DNA from: Flavobacteriales bacterium
GTDB taxonomy: Bacteria > Bacteroidota > Bacteroidia > Flavobacteriales_C > GCA-002722245
DNA length: 64,000 bases
Assembly (NCBI GenBank): GCA_002722245.1
Contig: PBLA01000029.1
Location: 22,049-86,048, forward strand
Direction: 5' to 3'
Position numbers and translations under genes: made by a program. How positions within the stretch are numbered: the first letter of the stretch is position 1; every line of letters begins with the position of its first letter. Under the pieces are notes generated by a model. That model searched no databases, was not told the DNA's origin, and saw only the letters and a program-made list of their open reading frames with translations. Below, one piece after another: positions 42,605-51,417 of this stretch.

Positions 42605-43630
42605 ATGTCTCTTCATAAACACGCATTAATTCGGTATCGTATTATCGATGCTATGTTAAGGAATCAGTATAACCCGTATCCATCGATTGAGGATATTAGA
42701 AGTAAATGTGAGGATTCTCTTTTTGGTTCCGATTGGGGAGATCATATTTCAATTAGTACAATTGAAAAAGATTTCAAGGCTATGCGGACGGATGCAGAAC
42801 TTGGTTTTTTTGCACCCATTAAATATTCAAGAATTTATAATGGATATTTTTATACCGAAGAAGAATATACCATTCATAATATTCCTTTGAAAAATGAAGA
42901 TATTGAGGCGATTAAATTTGCCTCCAATACCCTCATGAATTTCAGAGAATCACCCATGTTTGCTCAATTTAGATTTGCCATCGAAAAAATATTCGATCGA
43001 TTGAACATTAGTTCAGATGTGCAGGATAACCGACTGGATAAATTGGTTCAATTTGATGCTTTACCAAATTATCCAGGTAAGGAATTTCTTCAACCTTTGT
43101 ACACTGCGATTAAAGATTATCATCAAGTAGAATTAGTATATAAGCGATTCAACTCAAATAAAGAGAGTAGGAGAGTGATACATCCATATTTACTCAAAGA
43201 ATATAAACACCGATGGTACTTAGTAGGTTTTGTAGAGGATAAGGATAGTTTGTCTACTTATGCCTTAGATAGAATGGTTAGTGTGGACTTGAAGGAAGAA
43301 GACTTTATTGTTCAGCAAAATTTTAACCCAGAAGAATTTTTTAAGTTTTCTTTTGGTATCACACAAAATAACGAAAAGCCTTACAAGGTCAAATTAAAGT
43401 TTCCCAGCCAGCAAAAGGGGTATTTAATTACTCAGCCATTACATGCCTCTCAGGTTATAAAAGAACAATCTGATAATACGTTGATAATAGAATTGGAGGT
43501 ATATCTTACTTATGAATTGGTAGAGCGTATACTCGGATATGGAGAACATGTTGAAGTGATAGCTCCAATAGAACTTAAAGCTGAAATTATTCACAGACTT
43601 AAGGCTTCTCTAACCAATTATGAAAAATAA
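42605..43630 (+). CDS. WYL-domain transcriptional regulator
   Basis: A 341-residue regulator. The N-terminal ~80 residues form a winged-helix-like region (IRYRIIDAMLRN...ISISTIEKDFKAMR). The WYL domain lies at about 160-250 (VELVYKRFNSNKESRRVIHPYLLKEYKHRWYLVGFVEDKDSLSTYALDRM), in which the W-Y-L triad is intact. A WCX C-terminal extension follows. WYL proteins sense ligands, often nucleotides or ssDNA, and regulate stress or defence genes. No defence genes are nearby. It is monocistronic and ends before a strong hairpin. Confidence 0.92.
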   Translation: MSLHKHALIRYRIIDAMLRNQYNPYPSIEDIRSKCEDSLFGSDWGDHISISTIEKDFKAMRTDAELGFFAPIKYSRIYNGYFYTEEEYTIHNIPLKNEDIEAIKFASNTLMNFRESPMFAQFRFAIEKIFDRLNISSDVQDNRLDKLVQFDALPNYPGKEFLQPLYTAIKDYHQVELVYKRFNSNKESRRVIHPYLLKEYKHRWYLVGFVEDKDSLSTYALDRMVSVDLKEEDFIVQQNFNPEEFFKFSFGITQNNEKPYKVKLKFPSQQKGYLITQPLHASQVIKEQSDNTLIIELEVYLTYELVERILGYGEHVEVIAPIELKAEIIHRLKASLTNYEK

Positions 43631-43740
43631 AGTGTTGACTTTATTATTAATTTTTCTTGGTTAAAATCATCGTAATTAAGGTACATGTTTATCGGGTCAA
43701 TGGATGCATTGATTAAAGGTTATGCTCTTTTTTAGAAATA

Positions 43741-43769
43741 AAAAACCGAGGTATTCTACCTCGGTTTTT
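43741..43769. terminator. Bidirectional terminator between the WYL and PorE-like genes
   Basis: Perfect 13-bp stem AAAAACCGAGGTA / TACCTCGGTTTTT with a TTC loop. A-rich and T-rich arms suit both converging genes. Confidence 0.9.
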
Positions 43770-43818
43770 CATTCATTTCTTTCTTAATGGCTAATCCAAT
43801 ATTAACGGGATTTTAAGC

Positions 43819-45930
43819 TTATCTCTTAAGCTTATCATCAACTTTAATTTTCTTTACAGCATCATCATCAACCTTGCCATCTTTGATGATTTTCAATTCG
43901 ATTCTTCTATTTAGCGCCCGACCTTCTTCATTATCCGAACCATCAGCATTTGTGTTTTTCGCAATCGGTTTTGATTCTCCATAACCCACTGCTTTTACAC
44001 GGTCTAGTTTTATTCCTTTGTTTGTTAAGAATTTTTGAACCGATTCAGCTCTTTCTTGAGACAGTTTTTTGTTAAATCGATTGTTTCCTTTTGAATCCGT
44101 ATGACCTTGAATTTCTACAGTAATACTCGGATTATTAGATAAAAGACTAAATAATTTGTTCAACTCTGATTTGGATTCACTAGATAAATTCGCACTTCCA
44201 AATTCGAAGAATACGTTGTTTAGAACAATCGACTCATCTGCTTTGATTGGAGCAAGTTTAATTTCCTTTTTCATAGATTGGAATGCTGAATTTTTAGGAA
44301 CAATTAAATTTTCTGATTTAAATAAATATCCTTTTGCCTCATAAGTAACATTATAGTTCTTTCCTGGAGGTAAAATAAATAAGTATTTTCCTGTTTTCTT
44401 ATTCGGCTTATATATCCCGACAATATCACCAGATTCATTGTCCTTGACAATAATTTGAGCATCGTTTGGTATGTTTCCATCTTTTTCTCCAAGTGTAAAA
44501 ACACCACTCATTACTGTCATTGGCTGCACTGGAGGTTTTGGAAGCGAAATCATGAATAAATCTTTACCACCAAGTCCCTCTTCTTTTTCTGTTGCGTAAT
44601 ACGAACGTTTACCATCTACCGAGGTAACAAAAAACGCATCGTCTTCTGTGGTGTTGATCGGATAACCAATATTTTCAGGTGTACTCCATCCTTCTTCTCC
44701 TAAATCGGTAGACTGGAAAATATCTAACCCTCCCATTGTTTCATGACCGTTAGATGAAAAGAAAAGAGATACTCCATCAGGGTGAATAAAAGGTGAACGG
44801 TCATCATATTCAGTATTAATTTTAGAACCTAAGTTTAAAGGCTCACTCCATTCACCATTCGGTAGCATGGTTACTCTGTAGATATCAAATCCTCCATATC
44901 CACCTTTTCGGTCTGAAGCAAAATAAACTGTTTTACCATCTGCTGAAAAGCATGCATGTGTTTCTTTTGCTTTTGAGTTTAAAGCTTGAAATGGCACAGG
45001 AGTTGTCCATTCAGAACCTTCTAGTTTAGAATAGTAAATATCTCCACTTGCATCCAATTGTGCAGAATAGATTAAAAGCTGCTGACCATCTACAGATAAT
45101 CCTATTGTGGCTTCGTGACCTTTAGTGTTAATTTTATTTGATATTAGTTTAGGTTCCCCCCATTCACCTTGCTTATTTTTATTCGAAATAAAGATGTCCT
45201 CGTAGTATCCAAAATCAAAAGGATCTTTATCCTGATTGCTGTATCCTTCTAAATCCTTTTCTTTTAACTTTCTTCTAGAGGTAAAAATTAACGTTTGTTC
45301 ATCAGCACTGATTACCGGTGCATAATCTGGATACTCAGAGTTGACATTTTTAAGAGGAGTTAAAACAATATCCACTGGATTTTCAAGAAGTAATTTGGCA
45401 GTTTCACATATTTTATATTCTCGTTCAATGATTTTTTTGTAATCCTCAGGAATGTCCTTGCCTAAAGCTTCCTCAAACATTTGAATATATTTTTCAGCTT
45501 CATCAACTTTGTGAATTTTACGAAGCATTCTTCCGTAATCTAAGTAAGCAAAAACAGGAGCCTCAATATTTGAACCAGATTCTTCATTGTATTTATAAGG
45601 CTCTTTTGTCACATTTTTTACAGCCTCTGATAAATAATGCATTGCAGAGTCAGTATTTTTAGCTAATGAGGCATTGGCATAACTGTTCCCCATTTTGTAA
45701 TTCAAAAAGGCTGTTTTATCAACGTCTTTTTCAATTTTAGTATATATTTTCAAGGCAAAATCATAATTTTCATCCAACCAATATTCATCGGCAACAGCAT
45801 ATTGTCGTTTAATCGGTTTTTCAAAAATATCATCGTTGAATTTTTCGTTACTTCTAATGTATACAAGTTGAGCATTAGATGATGTATACACGAACAACGC
45901 GAATACTGAAAGTGAAAAAATACGTTTCAT
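43819..45930 (-). CDS. OmpA-family protein with TPR, PD40 propeller and carboxypeptidase-like domains, PorE-like
   Basis: A 703-residue exported protein with signal peptide RIFSLSVFALFVYTSSNAQ. Domains in order are TPR-like helices (~25-165), a PD40/WD40-like propeller (~185-470; repeats such as TLIFTSRRKL, VYFASDRKGGYGGFDIYR, LFFSSNGHETMGGLDIFQ), a carboxypeptidase-regulatory-like beta-sandwich (~475-570) and an OmpA peptidoglycan-binding domain (~580-690; GHTDSKGNNRFNKKLSQERAESV and NRRIELKI). This is the domain order of PorE, which links the T9SS machine to peptidoglycan. Bacteroidota encode several paralogues of this build, so PorE identity is probable, not certain. It is monocistronic. 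Confidence 0.88.
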   Translation of the reverse strand: MKRIFSLSVFALFVYTSSNAQLVYIRSNEKFNDDIFEKPIKRQYAVADEYWLDENYDFALKIYTKIEKDVDKTAFLNYKMGNSYANASLAKNTDSAMHYLSEAVKNVTKEPYKYNEESGSNIEAPVFAYLDYGRMLRKIHKVDEAEKYIQMFEEALGKDIPEDYKKIIEREYKICETAKLLLENPVDIVLTPLKNVNSEYPDYAPVISADEQTLIFTSRRKLKEKDLEGYSNQDKDPFDFGYYEDIFISNKNKQGEWGEPKLISNKINTKGHEATIGLSVDGQQLLIYSAQLDASGDIYYSKLEGSEWTTPVPFQALNSKAKETHACFSADGKTVYFASDRKGGYGGFDIYRVTMLPNGEWSEPLNLGSKINTEYDDRSPFIHPDGVSLFFSSNGHETMGGLDIFQSTDLGEEGWSTPENIGYPINTTEDDAFFVTSVDGKRSYYATEKEEGLGGKDLFMISLPKPPVQPMTVMSGVFTLGEKDGNIPNDAQIIVKDNESGDIVGIYKPNKKTGKYLFILPPGKNYNVTYEAKGYLFKSENLIVPKNSAFQSMKKEIKLAPIKADESIVLNNVFFEFGSANLSSESKSELNKLFSLLSNNPSITVEIQGHTDSKGNNRFNKKLSQERAESVQKFLTNKGIKLDRVKAVGYGESKPIAKNTNADGSDNEEGRALNRRIELKIIKDGKVDDDAVKKIKVDDKLKR

Positions 45931-46040
45931 AGGCTTCTATTTTCAAAGGATAAACCAAATACCATGCAAAGTTTATCCATTAACAAAGTTTTAACATTTG
46001 CTAGTCATTTTAGACTAGAGTTTTAAAATCGGTTGTAAAC

Positions 46041-47369
46041 TTACCAAATTTGTCTATCAATTTCAAAATTTTCGAGGTAATCTCCTACTTTTCGTAAAAA
46101 GCTTCCTCCTAGCATACCATCAACTACTCTGTGGTCATAACTCATGGATAAAAACATCATTTGTCGTATACCAATAAAATCGCCTTCAGAGGTTTCAATA
46201 ACTGCAGGTTTTTTCTGAATTGCTCCTGTAGCAAGGATCGCAACTTCAGGTTGATTTATAATGGGTGTTCCTATAATGTTTCCAAATGTACCAATGTTTG
46301 TAATGGTAAATGTTCCCTCTTGAACATCTTCTGGAGCGAGTTTATTATTTCTTGCTTTTTGAGTAAGGTCATTTACTGATCTTGCTGTACCAGCTAAATT
46401 TAAATTATTTGCACCTTTTACTACAGGAACAATCAAGTTCCCTGAAGGGAGAGCAACAGCCATACCAATATTCGCATCTTTTTTAACACGTATAGAATTT
46501 CCTTCCACGCTTACGTTAACCATGGGGAAATCTTTAATAGCTTTTGCTACAGCCTCTACAAAAATGGGTGTGAATGTAAGTTTGTACCCTTCTTTCTTTA
46601 AAAATTCTTCTTTTACTCTGTTTCTCCATTCAACAAGGTTAGTGACATCAATTTCAATGACACTTGTAACATGTGGTGCTGTTTTTTTGGATTCCACCAT
46701 ATGTTCGGCAATCAATTTTCTCATTCGATCCATTTCGATCAAATCAGAATGACCCGATAAGGATACTGCAGGTCTAACTGGCGCAGAGTATGAATTAGGT
46801 TCAGAGGAATATTGTGGTTTAACAGGGGTCTCATGAACACTACCGCGAGTCTCCAAGTAGGCAAGGATATCCGCTTTAGTTACTCTCCCTTCCCGTCCTG
46901 AACCTTGAATTTTCTGCAATTCATCTAATTGTATTCCTTCTTTTTTAGCAATACTTTTGACAAGAGGAGAATAAAACCGATGAGAGGTGCTTTCAATAGG
47001 AGAATGAATTGCGCTTTTATGTTCAATTGGTTCTTTTACATCTAGTGATTCATCAATAGTATCAGTAATACTTTCCTCATAAACCGGAGTTGACGTTTTA
47101 TATTCTTTTTCATCATTGTGATGATCTCCTTCAACTTCAATGATAGCAAATGGAGCACCTATCTTCACAACATCGCCTTCTTGATGTAACTTTTTTATCA
47201 GTGTTCCTTCATAATCGGATGGAACTTCTGAATCTACTTTATCGGTGGCGATTTCAAGAATACCTTCTTCGAGTTCAACAAAATCTCCTTCATTTTTTAA
47301 CCAAGAGGTAACTGTTGCTTCAGCAACACTTTCTCCCATTTTTGGCAATAAAAGTTCAATTTGAGCCAT
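46041..47369 (-). CDS. Dihydrolipoyl acyltransferase (E2) of a 2-oxoacid dehydrogenase complex
   Basis: A 442-residue E2 with one lipoyl domain (lipoylated K44 in EIATDKVDSEVP), a long acidic linker, an E3/E1-binding domain (~130-170: FYSPLVKSIAKKEGIQLDEL, GSGREGRVTKADI) and the catalytic CAT-fold domain with the active-site MSYDHRVVDG. The single lipoyl domain and DKVDSEV context fit branched-chain or 2-oxoglutarate-type E2 of this phylum better than pyruvate E2. E1 and E3 are not in the window. It has a well-formed promoter and is not clearly in an operon. Confidence 0.94.
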   Translation of the reverse strand: MAQIELLLPKMGESVAEATVTSWLKNEGDFVELEEGILEIATDKVDSEVPSDYEGTLIKKLHQEGDVVKIGAPFAIIEVEGDHHNDEKEYKTSTPVYEESITDTIDESLDVKEPIEHKSAIHSPIESTSHRFYSPLVKSIAKKEGIQLDELQKIQGSGREGRVTKADILAYLETRGSVHETPVKPQYSSEPNSYSAPVRPAVSLSGHSDLIEMDRMRKLIAEHMVESKKTAPHVTSVIEIDVTNLVEWRNRVKEEFLKKEGYKLTFTPIFVEAVAKAIKDFPMVNVSVEGNSIRVKKDANIGMAVALPSGNLIVPVVKGANNLNLAGTARSVNDLTQKARNNKLAPEDVQEGTFTITNIGTFGNIIGTPIINQPEVAILATGAIQKKPAVIETSEGDFIGIRQMMFLSMSYDHRVVDGMLGGSFLRKVGDYLENFEIDRQIW

Positions 47370-47391
47370 AAAAATTCGCTAAAATATGGGG

Positions 47392-47422
47392 CAAAAGTAG
47401 CTAAAATGTGGGAGGGCTACAA
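47392..47422 (-). promoter_or_regulatory. Promoter of the E2 gene
   Basis: On the minus strand: TTG (47422-47420), a 20-nt spacer, then TACTTTTG (47399-47392), 22 nt before the ATG. This is one of the best consensus matches in the window. Confidence 0.65.
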
Positions 47423-47457
47423 TTTTAAAGAGAGAATTGAAAGATTCAAGATTAAAT

Positions 47458-49407
47458 TTATCGATCAATACTTTTTAAACCCTTTATAAGTATAGTGAGG
47501 TCATTAAATGGGTTATAATCTTTAGCATATTGAATGTTTATTCGTTCCTTGGTTTCTTCCTCGAGTTGGTCGGAATTAAAACGATCTAAAGGGGAAAGAA
47601 CGCCTTTTTTCAATTCAGGCAATTCCTTTTGAGATTTGAGTGCCCCACTGTACCCCACCCAAGTGAAATTTCCTTTAAACACATTTATAATATTGATGAA
47701 CATTTTGGTAGGTCGTTTTACAAAAAGGACAAGAATTGGAGAACTAAATAGAAGCAGAATACTTGTAATTAAGTCAAAAATTCTTTTGTTTCTTAAGTTC
47801 TGTGGTTTACTCAGGGAATTGATGTCAATGAGGTAAAGCTCTCCCGGTGAATCAATGCTTGAACTTCCTAGAATAAATAATGATTCTGGCGGAGCAATTT
47901 TAAATTCTGTATCATTTTTTGATAATGATTCCATTGTAGCGATAATGGTATTGGAAGATAAATCTTTTGCGCAAAAAATAACTTCGTCTAATTGATAAAC
48001 TTCAATAATCTCATTAAGTTGATCGATGTTTCCTACAAAGTCATTGTTTTTGCTCTTTTTGGTAGAATTAATAAAAACAAAGTTCTGAAGAAGAAAATTT
48101 GATTTTTGTAAAATACCTTTTACGCGTTCTATTTCTTGCGTTTCCCCAATAATTCCAACATTCTTCCTTGAATTAGAATCAATTTCAAAATCTCCATATT
48201 TAAAAAAGTGAAGAATGAAGCGAGTGGAGACAAATGCCAAAGCTGACCATATCGCACTAAAGCCAATAATCGCCCTTGAAAAACGATATTCTTCATCAAT
48301 AAGGCCGTAACCAATAAGTACTGAAATTGCACCAAAAGAAACTCCATTAAGAACCTTATTCAACTTTACCTTATTTCTGTAACCACCACAGAAAGCTACT
48401 GAAGCCATAATAATCAAGGTAATCGAAGGAATGATGTAATAAAGGAATTCATTCGGATAACGAAAACCTTTAATTTGTTCCTCCCAAATAGATTTAAAAC
48501 CTAGAATGCCAAAAAACAAAAGACTAGCATCAAAAATCGGTAGAATTGACTTTTTAACTAGTCGATTTGTTATGGCTACTCCAGCTCTAAAATAAATGGC
48601 TAATTTGATTAAGAAACTAAAAAGAGAAGCGTTTTTGGATGAGAAATGTTTCTTGGCGAAAATGATCATTGCGTTATAAAACACAAATACATAATTCACA
48701 GAGCTTTTCTTTGTACTTTCTCCTTTGTAGTGTATTATTCTTGTATCGGCGAAGTAATAGTTTTTAAATCCACCTTTGATTAGCCTCCATGATAGGTCGA
48801 TATCTTCACCGTACATAAAAAAATCTTCGTCCAATAATCCCACTCGATCCAATGCTGATTTTCGCATCAGCATAAAAGCTCCTGATAAAATTTCTATTTT
48901 ATTTGTTTCATTTTTGTCTAAGTGCCCGCAATGATATTTGCCAAATCGTTTGCTTTTCGGGAACAAACTAGATAATCCGAAAATTTTATAAAACGCAACA
49001 GAAGGGGTTGGTAAGCTTCTTTTGGATTCGGGTAAGAAATTTCCTTTGCCATCAACCATTTTAACACCTAAACCTCCCGCTTTTGGGTTTTCGTCCATAA
49101 ATGTCACTACCTTCTCAAAGGTGTCCTCTTCCACTAGAGTATCCGGATTGAGGAGCAGTGTATATTCTCCTTTGGATTTTTTCATGGCAAGGTTATTACC
49201 TTTTGAGAAACCTAAATTTTCTTTTGAATCAACAAGTATGACCTCTGGAAACTTTTCCTTAACCATGGCTACCGAACCATCCACAGAATTGTTATCCACT
49301 ACCCAAACCTCTCCATCCACATTTTGTAGAGCCTTAAAAACACTCTGTAAACATTGCTCTAAGAAGTGCTGAACGTTGTAATTTACTATAATGATTGAAA
49401 GCTTCAA
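47458..49407 (-). CDS. GT2 glycosyltransferase fused to a sugar-transferase-like C-terminal region
   Basis: A 649-residue protein. Residues 1-260 are a GT-A family 2 domain of rhamnosyltransferase type (LSIIIVNYNVQHFLEQCL, VWVVDNNSVDGSV, ENLGFSKGNNLAM, TLLLNPDTLVEEDTF, DEDFFMYGEDIDLSWRL). Residues ~260-390 hold several membrane helices. Residues ~400-540 resemble the Rossmann-like CoA-binding region of polyprenyl-phosphate sugar transferases (GIIGETQEIERVKGILQ). The C-terminus has NLRNKRIFDLITSILLLFSSPILVLFV, like the membrane anchor of such transferases, but lacks their catalytic core. It is followed upstream by another GT2 gene, so both probably build a surface polysaccharide. Confidence 0.88.
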   Translation of the reverse strand: MKLSIIIVNYNVQHFLEQCLQSVFKALQNVDGEVWVVDNNSVDGSVAMVKEKFPEVILVDSKENLGFSKGNNLAMKKSKGEYTLLLNPDTLVEEDTFEKVVTFMDENPKAGGLGVKMVDGKGNFLPESKRSLPTPSVAFYKIFGLSSLFPKSKRFGKYHCGHLDKNETNKIEILSGAFMLMRKSALDRVGLLDEDFFMYGEDIDLSWRLIKGGFKNYYFADTRIIHYKGESTKKSSVNYVFVFYNAMIIFAKKHFSSKNASLFSFLIKLAIYFRAGVAITNRLVKKSILPIFDASLLFFGILGFKSIWEEQIKGFRYPNEFLYYIIPSITLIIMASVAFCGGYRNKVKLNKVLNGVSFGAISVLIGYGLIDEEYRFSRAIIGFSAIWSALAFVSTRFILHFFKYGDFEIDSNSRKNVGIIGETQEIERVKGILQKSNFLLQNFVFINSTKKSKNNDFVGNIDQLNEIIEVYQLDEVIFCAKDLSSNTIIATMESLSKNDTEFKIAPPESLFILGSSSIDSPGELYLIDINSLSKPQNLRNKRIFDLITSILLLFSSPILVLFVKRPTKMFINIINVFKGNFTWVGYSGALKSQKELPELKKGVLSPLDRFNSDQLEEETKERINIQYAKDYNPFNDLTILIKGLKSIDR

Positions 49408-49429
49408 AAAGAATAAATATAAGGGGGAA

Positions 49430-49459
49430 CAAAAATAACGATTTTAAAATAATAGTCAA
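49430..49459 (-). promoter_or_regulatory. Promoter of the GT2 fusion gene
   Basis: Minus-strand TTG (49459-49457), a 19-nt spacer and TATTTTTG (49437-49430), 22 nt before the ATG. It lies in the gap to the upstream GT2 gene and implies independent initiation. Confidence 0.6.
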
Positions 49460-49479
49460 TAGATACGGTTAGAGTTCGT

Positions 49480-50493
49480 TTAAAATTCTGAAAACACACG
49501 CTTTTTTCGAAGAAAATAATTCCTAACAACGGAATCAGAATAGATTCCTTTAATTTCATTGTTTCCTAATTGATGATGAAGGGTTTTACGAATTTTTAAA
49601 TACCTCGGAAGATGAATAAAAAAAGAATAATGTGCTTTAATAATCGCAATACAATGATTAAAATTGCCCTCAAATAAAAATTTAACTCCAGCAATACCGT
49701 CAAGGAGAAGCTTTTGAATCAATCTTAACCAAAACCCTCTGGAAACATCGTTTTTAGTTAATAAAAGTAAGTTGTTTCTAAAATTCAAAAACGTTTTTCG
49801 AGGACTTAATTTATTTAATGTTCCACCACCTAAATGATAAACATGAGAATCTCCGATGGCATACACTTTATATCCTGCTCTCTGTATTCTCCAGCATAAA
49901 TCAATTTCTTCCATGTGCGCAAAGAAGAACTCATCAAAACCATTTAACTCTTTGAATACCTCATTCCTTACAAACATACATGCTCCGGAAGCCCAAAATA
50001 TAGGTATGTTTGAGTTATATTGCCCAAAATCCTCTTCCAAATCGTTAAAAATTCTTCCTCTACAAAATGGATAACCCCATCGGTCAATAAAACCTCCGCC
50101 CGCTCCGGCATATTCAAAATGAGACTTTTTTTTGTATTGTAAGATTTTAGGCATTGCAGCTCCCACATCTGGATGGTTATCCATAAAATTAATCACGGGT
50201 TCAATCCAGTTTTCAGGTGTTTCAATATCTGAATTTAAGAGAACAATATAATGATGATCAATCTGTTTAAGTGCATCATTATACCCTTTAGCAAAGCCGC
50301 CGTTGGTGGTGTTTTTGATAATTCGTATATGGGGGTAATTGTCCTCTAGGAAGGAAATACTGTTGTCATTTGAAGCATTGTCTGCAATTATAATTTCTGC
50401 ATAGTCGGGAATATACTCTACAACACTGGGTAAAAACTCCTTCAGGAGTTTTTCACCATTCCAGTTTAATATAACTACTGCAACACGCTTCAT
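49480..50493 (-). CDS. GT2 glycosyltransferase
   Basis: A 337-residue cytosolic-face glycosyltransferase. The GT-A core shows VAVVILNWNGEKLL, IIIADNASNDNSI, TNGGFAKGYNDAL, VLLNSDIETPENWI and FFFAHMEEIDLCWRIQRAGYKV, the standard order for rhamnosyl/N-acetylglucosaminyl-type GT2 enzymes. The C-terminal ~80 residues (RNNLLLLTKNDVSRGFWLRLIQKLLLDG) are a membrane-associated helical region. It lies 72 bp upstream of the larger GT2 fusion. Sugar donor and acceptor cannot be deduced. Confidence 0.93.
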   Translation of the reverse strand: MKRVAVVILNWNGEKLLKEFLPSVVEYIPDYAEIIIADNASNDNSISFLEDNYPHIRIIKNTTNGGFAKGYNDALKQIDHHYIVLLNSDIETPENWIEPVINFMDNHPDVGAAMPKILQYKKKSHFEYAGAGGGFIDRWGYPFCRGRIFNDLEEDFGQYNSNIPIFWASGACMFVRNEVFKELNGFDEFFFAHMEEIDLCWRIQRAGYKVYAIGDSHVYHLGGGTLNKLSPRKTFLNFRNNLLLLTKNDVSRGFWLRLIQKLLLDGIAGVKFLFEGNFNHCIAIIKAHYSFFIHLPRYLKIRKTLHHQLGNNEIKGIYSDSVVRNYFLRKKRVFSEF

Positions 50494-50662
50494 TGGAACT
50501 GTAAATTTAGTTAAGTATTATAATTGATGCGAAGATCTTTACAATTAATTATTGATTTACTGTAAACCTGAAAAGAATAAGAAAAACAGATGAAAATAAC
50601 TTAATACATCAATTAAAAAGCATTCAAATTTAATTTATACTGCAGTTTTTCCATTTAAACCT

Positions 50663-50670
50663 TAATTTTG
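50663..50670 (+). promoter_or_regulatory. -7 promoter box of the DUF4259 gene
   Basis: TAATTTTG matches TAnnTTTG and ends 14 nt before the ATG, giving a leader of only a few bases. Confidence 0.45.
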
Positions 50671-50684
50671 AATAAAAAAGTCAA

Positions 50685-51089
50685 ATGTCTGCTTGGGGTA
50701 TTTCAAATTTCGAAAACGATACAGCGCTGGATTGGGTAGCTTACTTAATTGAGGAAAAGCAAGGGATTAATTTTAAAAAATTCATAAATACGTTCGTTTC
50801 CGAGTTTACACCCGATGAAACATCGCTAATAGAGTGTTCAAAATTCTTAACGGTTGCCGAAACTGTTGCAGGATTGGCTGGGAATCCTGCCGATGATTTT
50901 CCGGAAGAGCTTTCCGATTGGGTTGAGACAAAATACATTAAAATTGAGCAAGTTACCCTCGATAAAGCCATTGAAGGCGTAAAGTTAGTGATGGTAGATA
51001 GCGAAGCCAAAGAAATGTATTTAGATTCAGGCTATTTTAAATCATGGGAGAAAGCACAAAAGGATTTGATTAAAAGACTCTCGGAATGA
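50685..51089 (+). CDS. DUF4259 protein
   Basis: A 134-residue soluble protein. The N-terminus SAWGISNFENDTALDWVAYL is the DUF4259 signature (G-x-W-G-x-x-x-F-D-N-D-x-A-x-D-W), and the middle has the usual Ala/Gly-rich helix (LTVAETVAGLAGNP). Family function is unknown; members occur in immunity-like contexts in some bacteria, but nothing here shows one. It overlaps the zinc-ribbon gene by 4 bp, starting a compact plus-strand cluster that runs to the hotdog thioesterase. Confidence 0.85.
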   Translation: MSAWGISNFENDTALDWVAYLIEEKQGINFKKFINTFVSEFTPDETSLIECSKFLTVAETVAGLAGNPADDFPEELSDWVETKYIKIEQVTLDKAIEGVKLVMVDSEAKEMYLDSGYFKSWEKAQKDLIKRLSE

Positions 51090-51415
51090 TTTTATTTGGG
51101 AGAAAAGATAAAGTTTTAAAAACACATGAACTTTCGGAAGAGGTATGTGAACATTGTGGTAAAAAAGGGGGAGTAGTTAGTATATTTCAAATCTATTATC
51201 ATATTGGTTTGATTCCTTTCATACCGTTATCGAGAAGAACAGCCTCACAGTGTTACTCGTGTAGAAAAGTGAAACTTGAGAAAAATTTTTCTCCCGAACA
51301 AAAAGAAGCTGCGAAATTACTCAAGAAGGAAGTAAAAACACCAATATGGACGCTTATAGGTGCTAGTCTCCTTCTAATTTATATATTCTTTAATCTAGTA
51401 ATCAAATTCTCATAA
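51086..51415 (+). CDS. Zinc-ribbon membrane protein
   Basis: A 109-residue protein with two Cys pairs, CEHCGKKG near residue 21 and CYSCRK near 51, spaced as in a zinc ribbon, and one C-terminal membrane helix (PIWTLIGASLLLIYIFFNLVI). The hydrophobic stretch between the Cys pairs (IFQIYYHIGLIPFIPLSRRT) resembles the Y-x-H-x-x-F-I-P segment of zinc-ribbon_15-type proteins. Function unknown. It overlaps DUF4259 upstream and is 2 bp from the PfkB kinase. Confidence 0.8.
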   Translation: MILFGRKDKVLKTHELSEEVCEHCGKKGGVVSIFQIYYHIGLIPFIPLSRRTASQCYSCRKVKLEKNFSPEQKEAAKLLKKEVKTPIWTLIGASLLLIYIFFNLVIKFS

Positions 51416-51417
51416 TT

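Noticed and set aside
42005..43630. Defence island suggested by the WYL regulator
   Set aside because: The neighbours are tpx, YkgJ and a PorE-like gene; no restriction, nuclease or abortive-infection genes are present.
49022..49372. 116-codon plus-strand frame inside the GT2 fusion
   Set aside because: Antisense to the GT-A nucleotide-binding motifs; Ser/Thr/Pro-rich composition typical of shadows.
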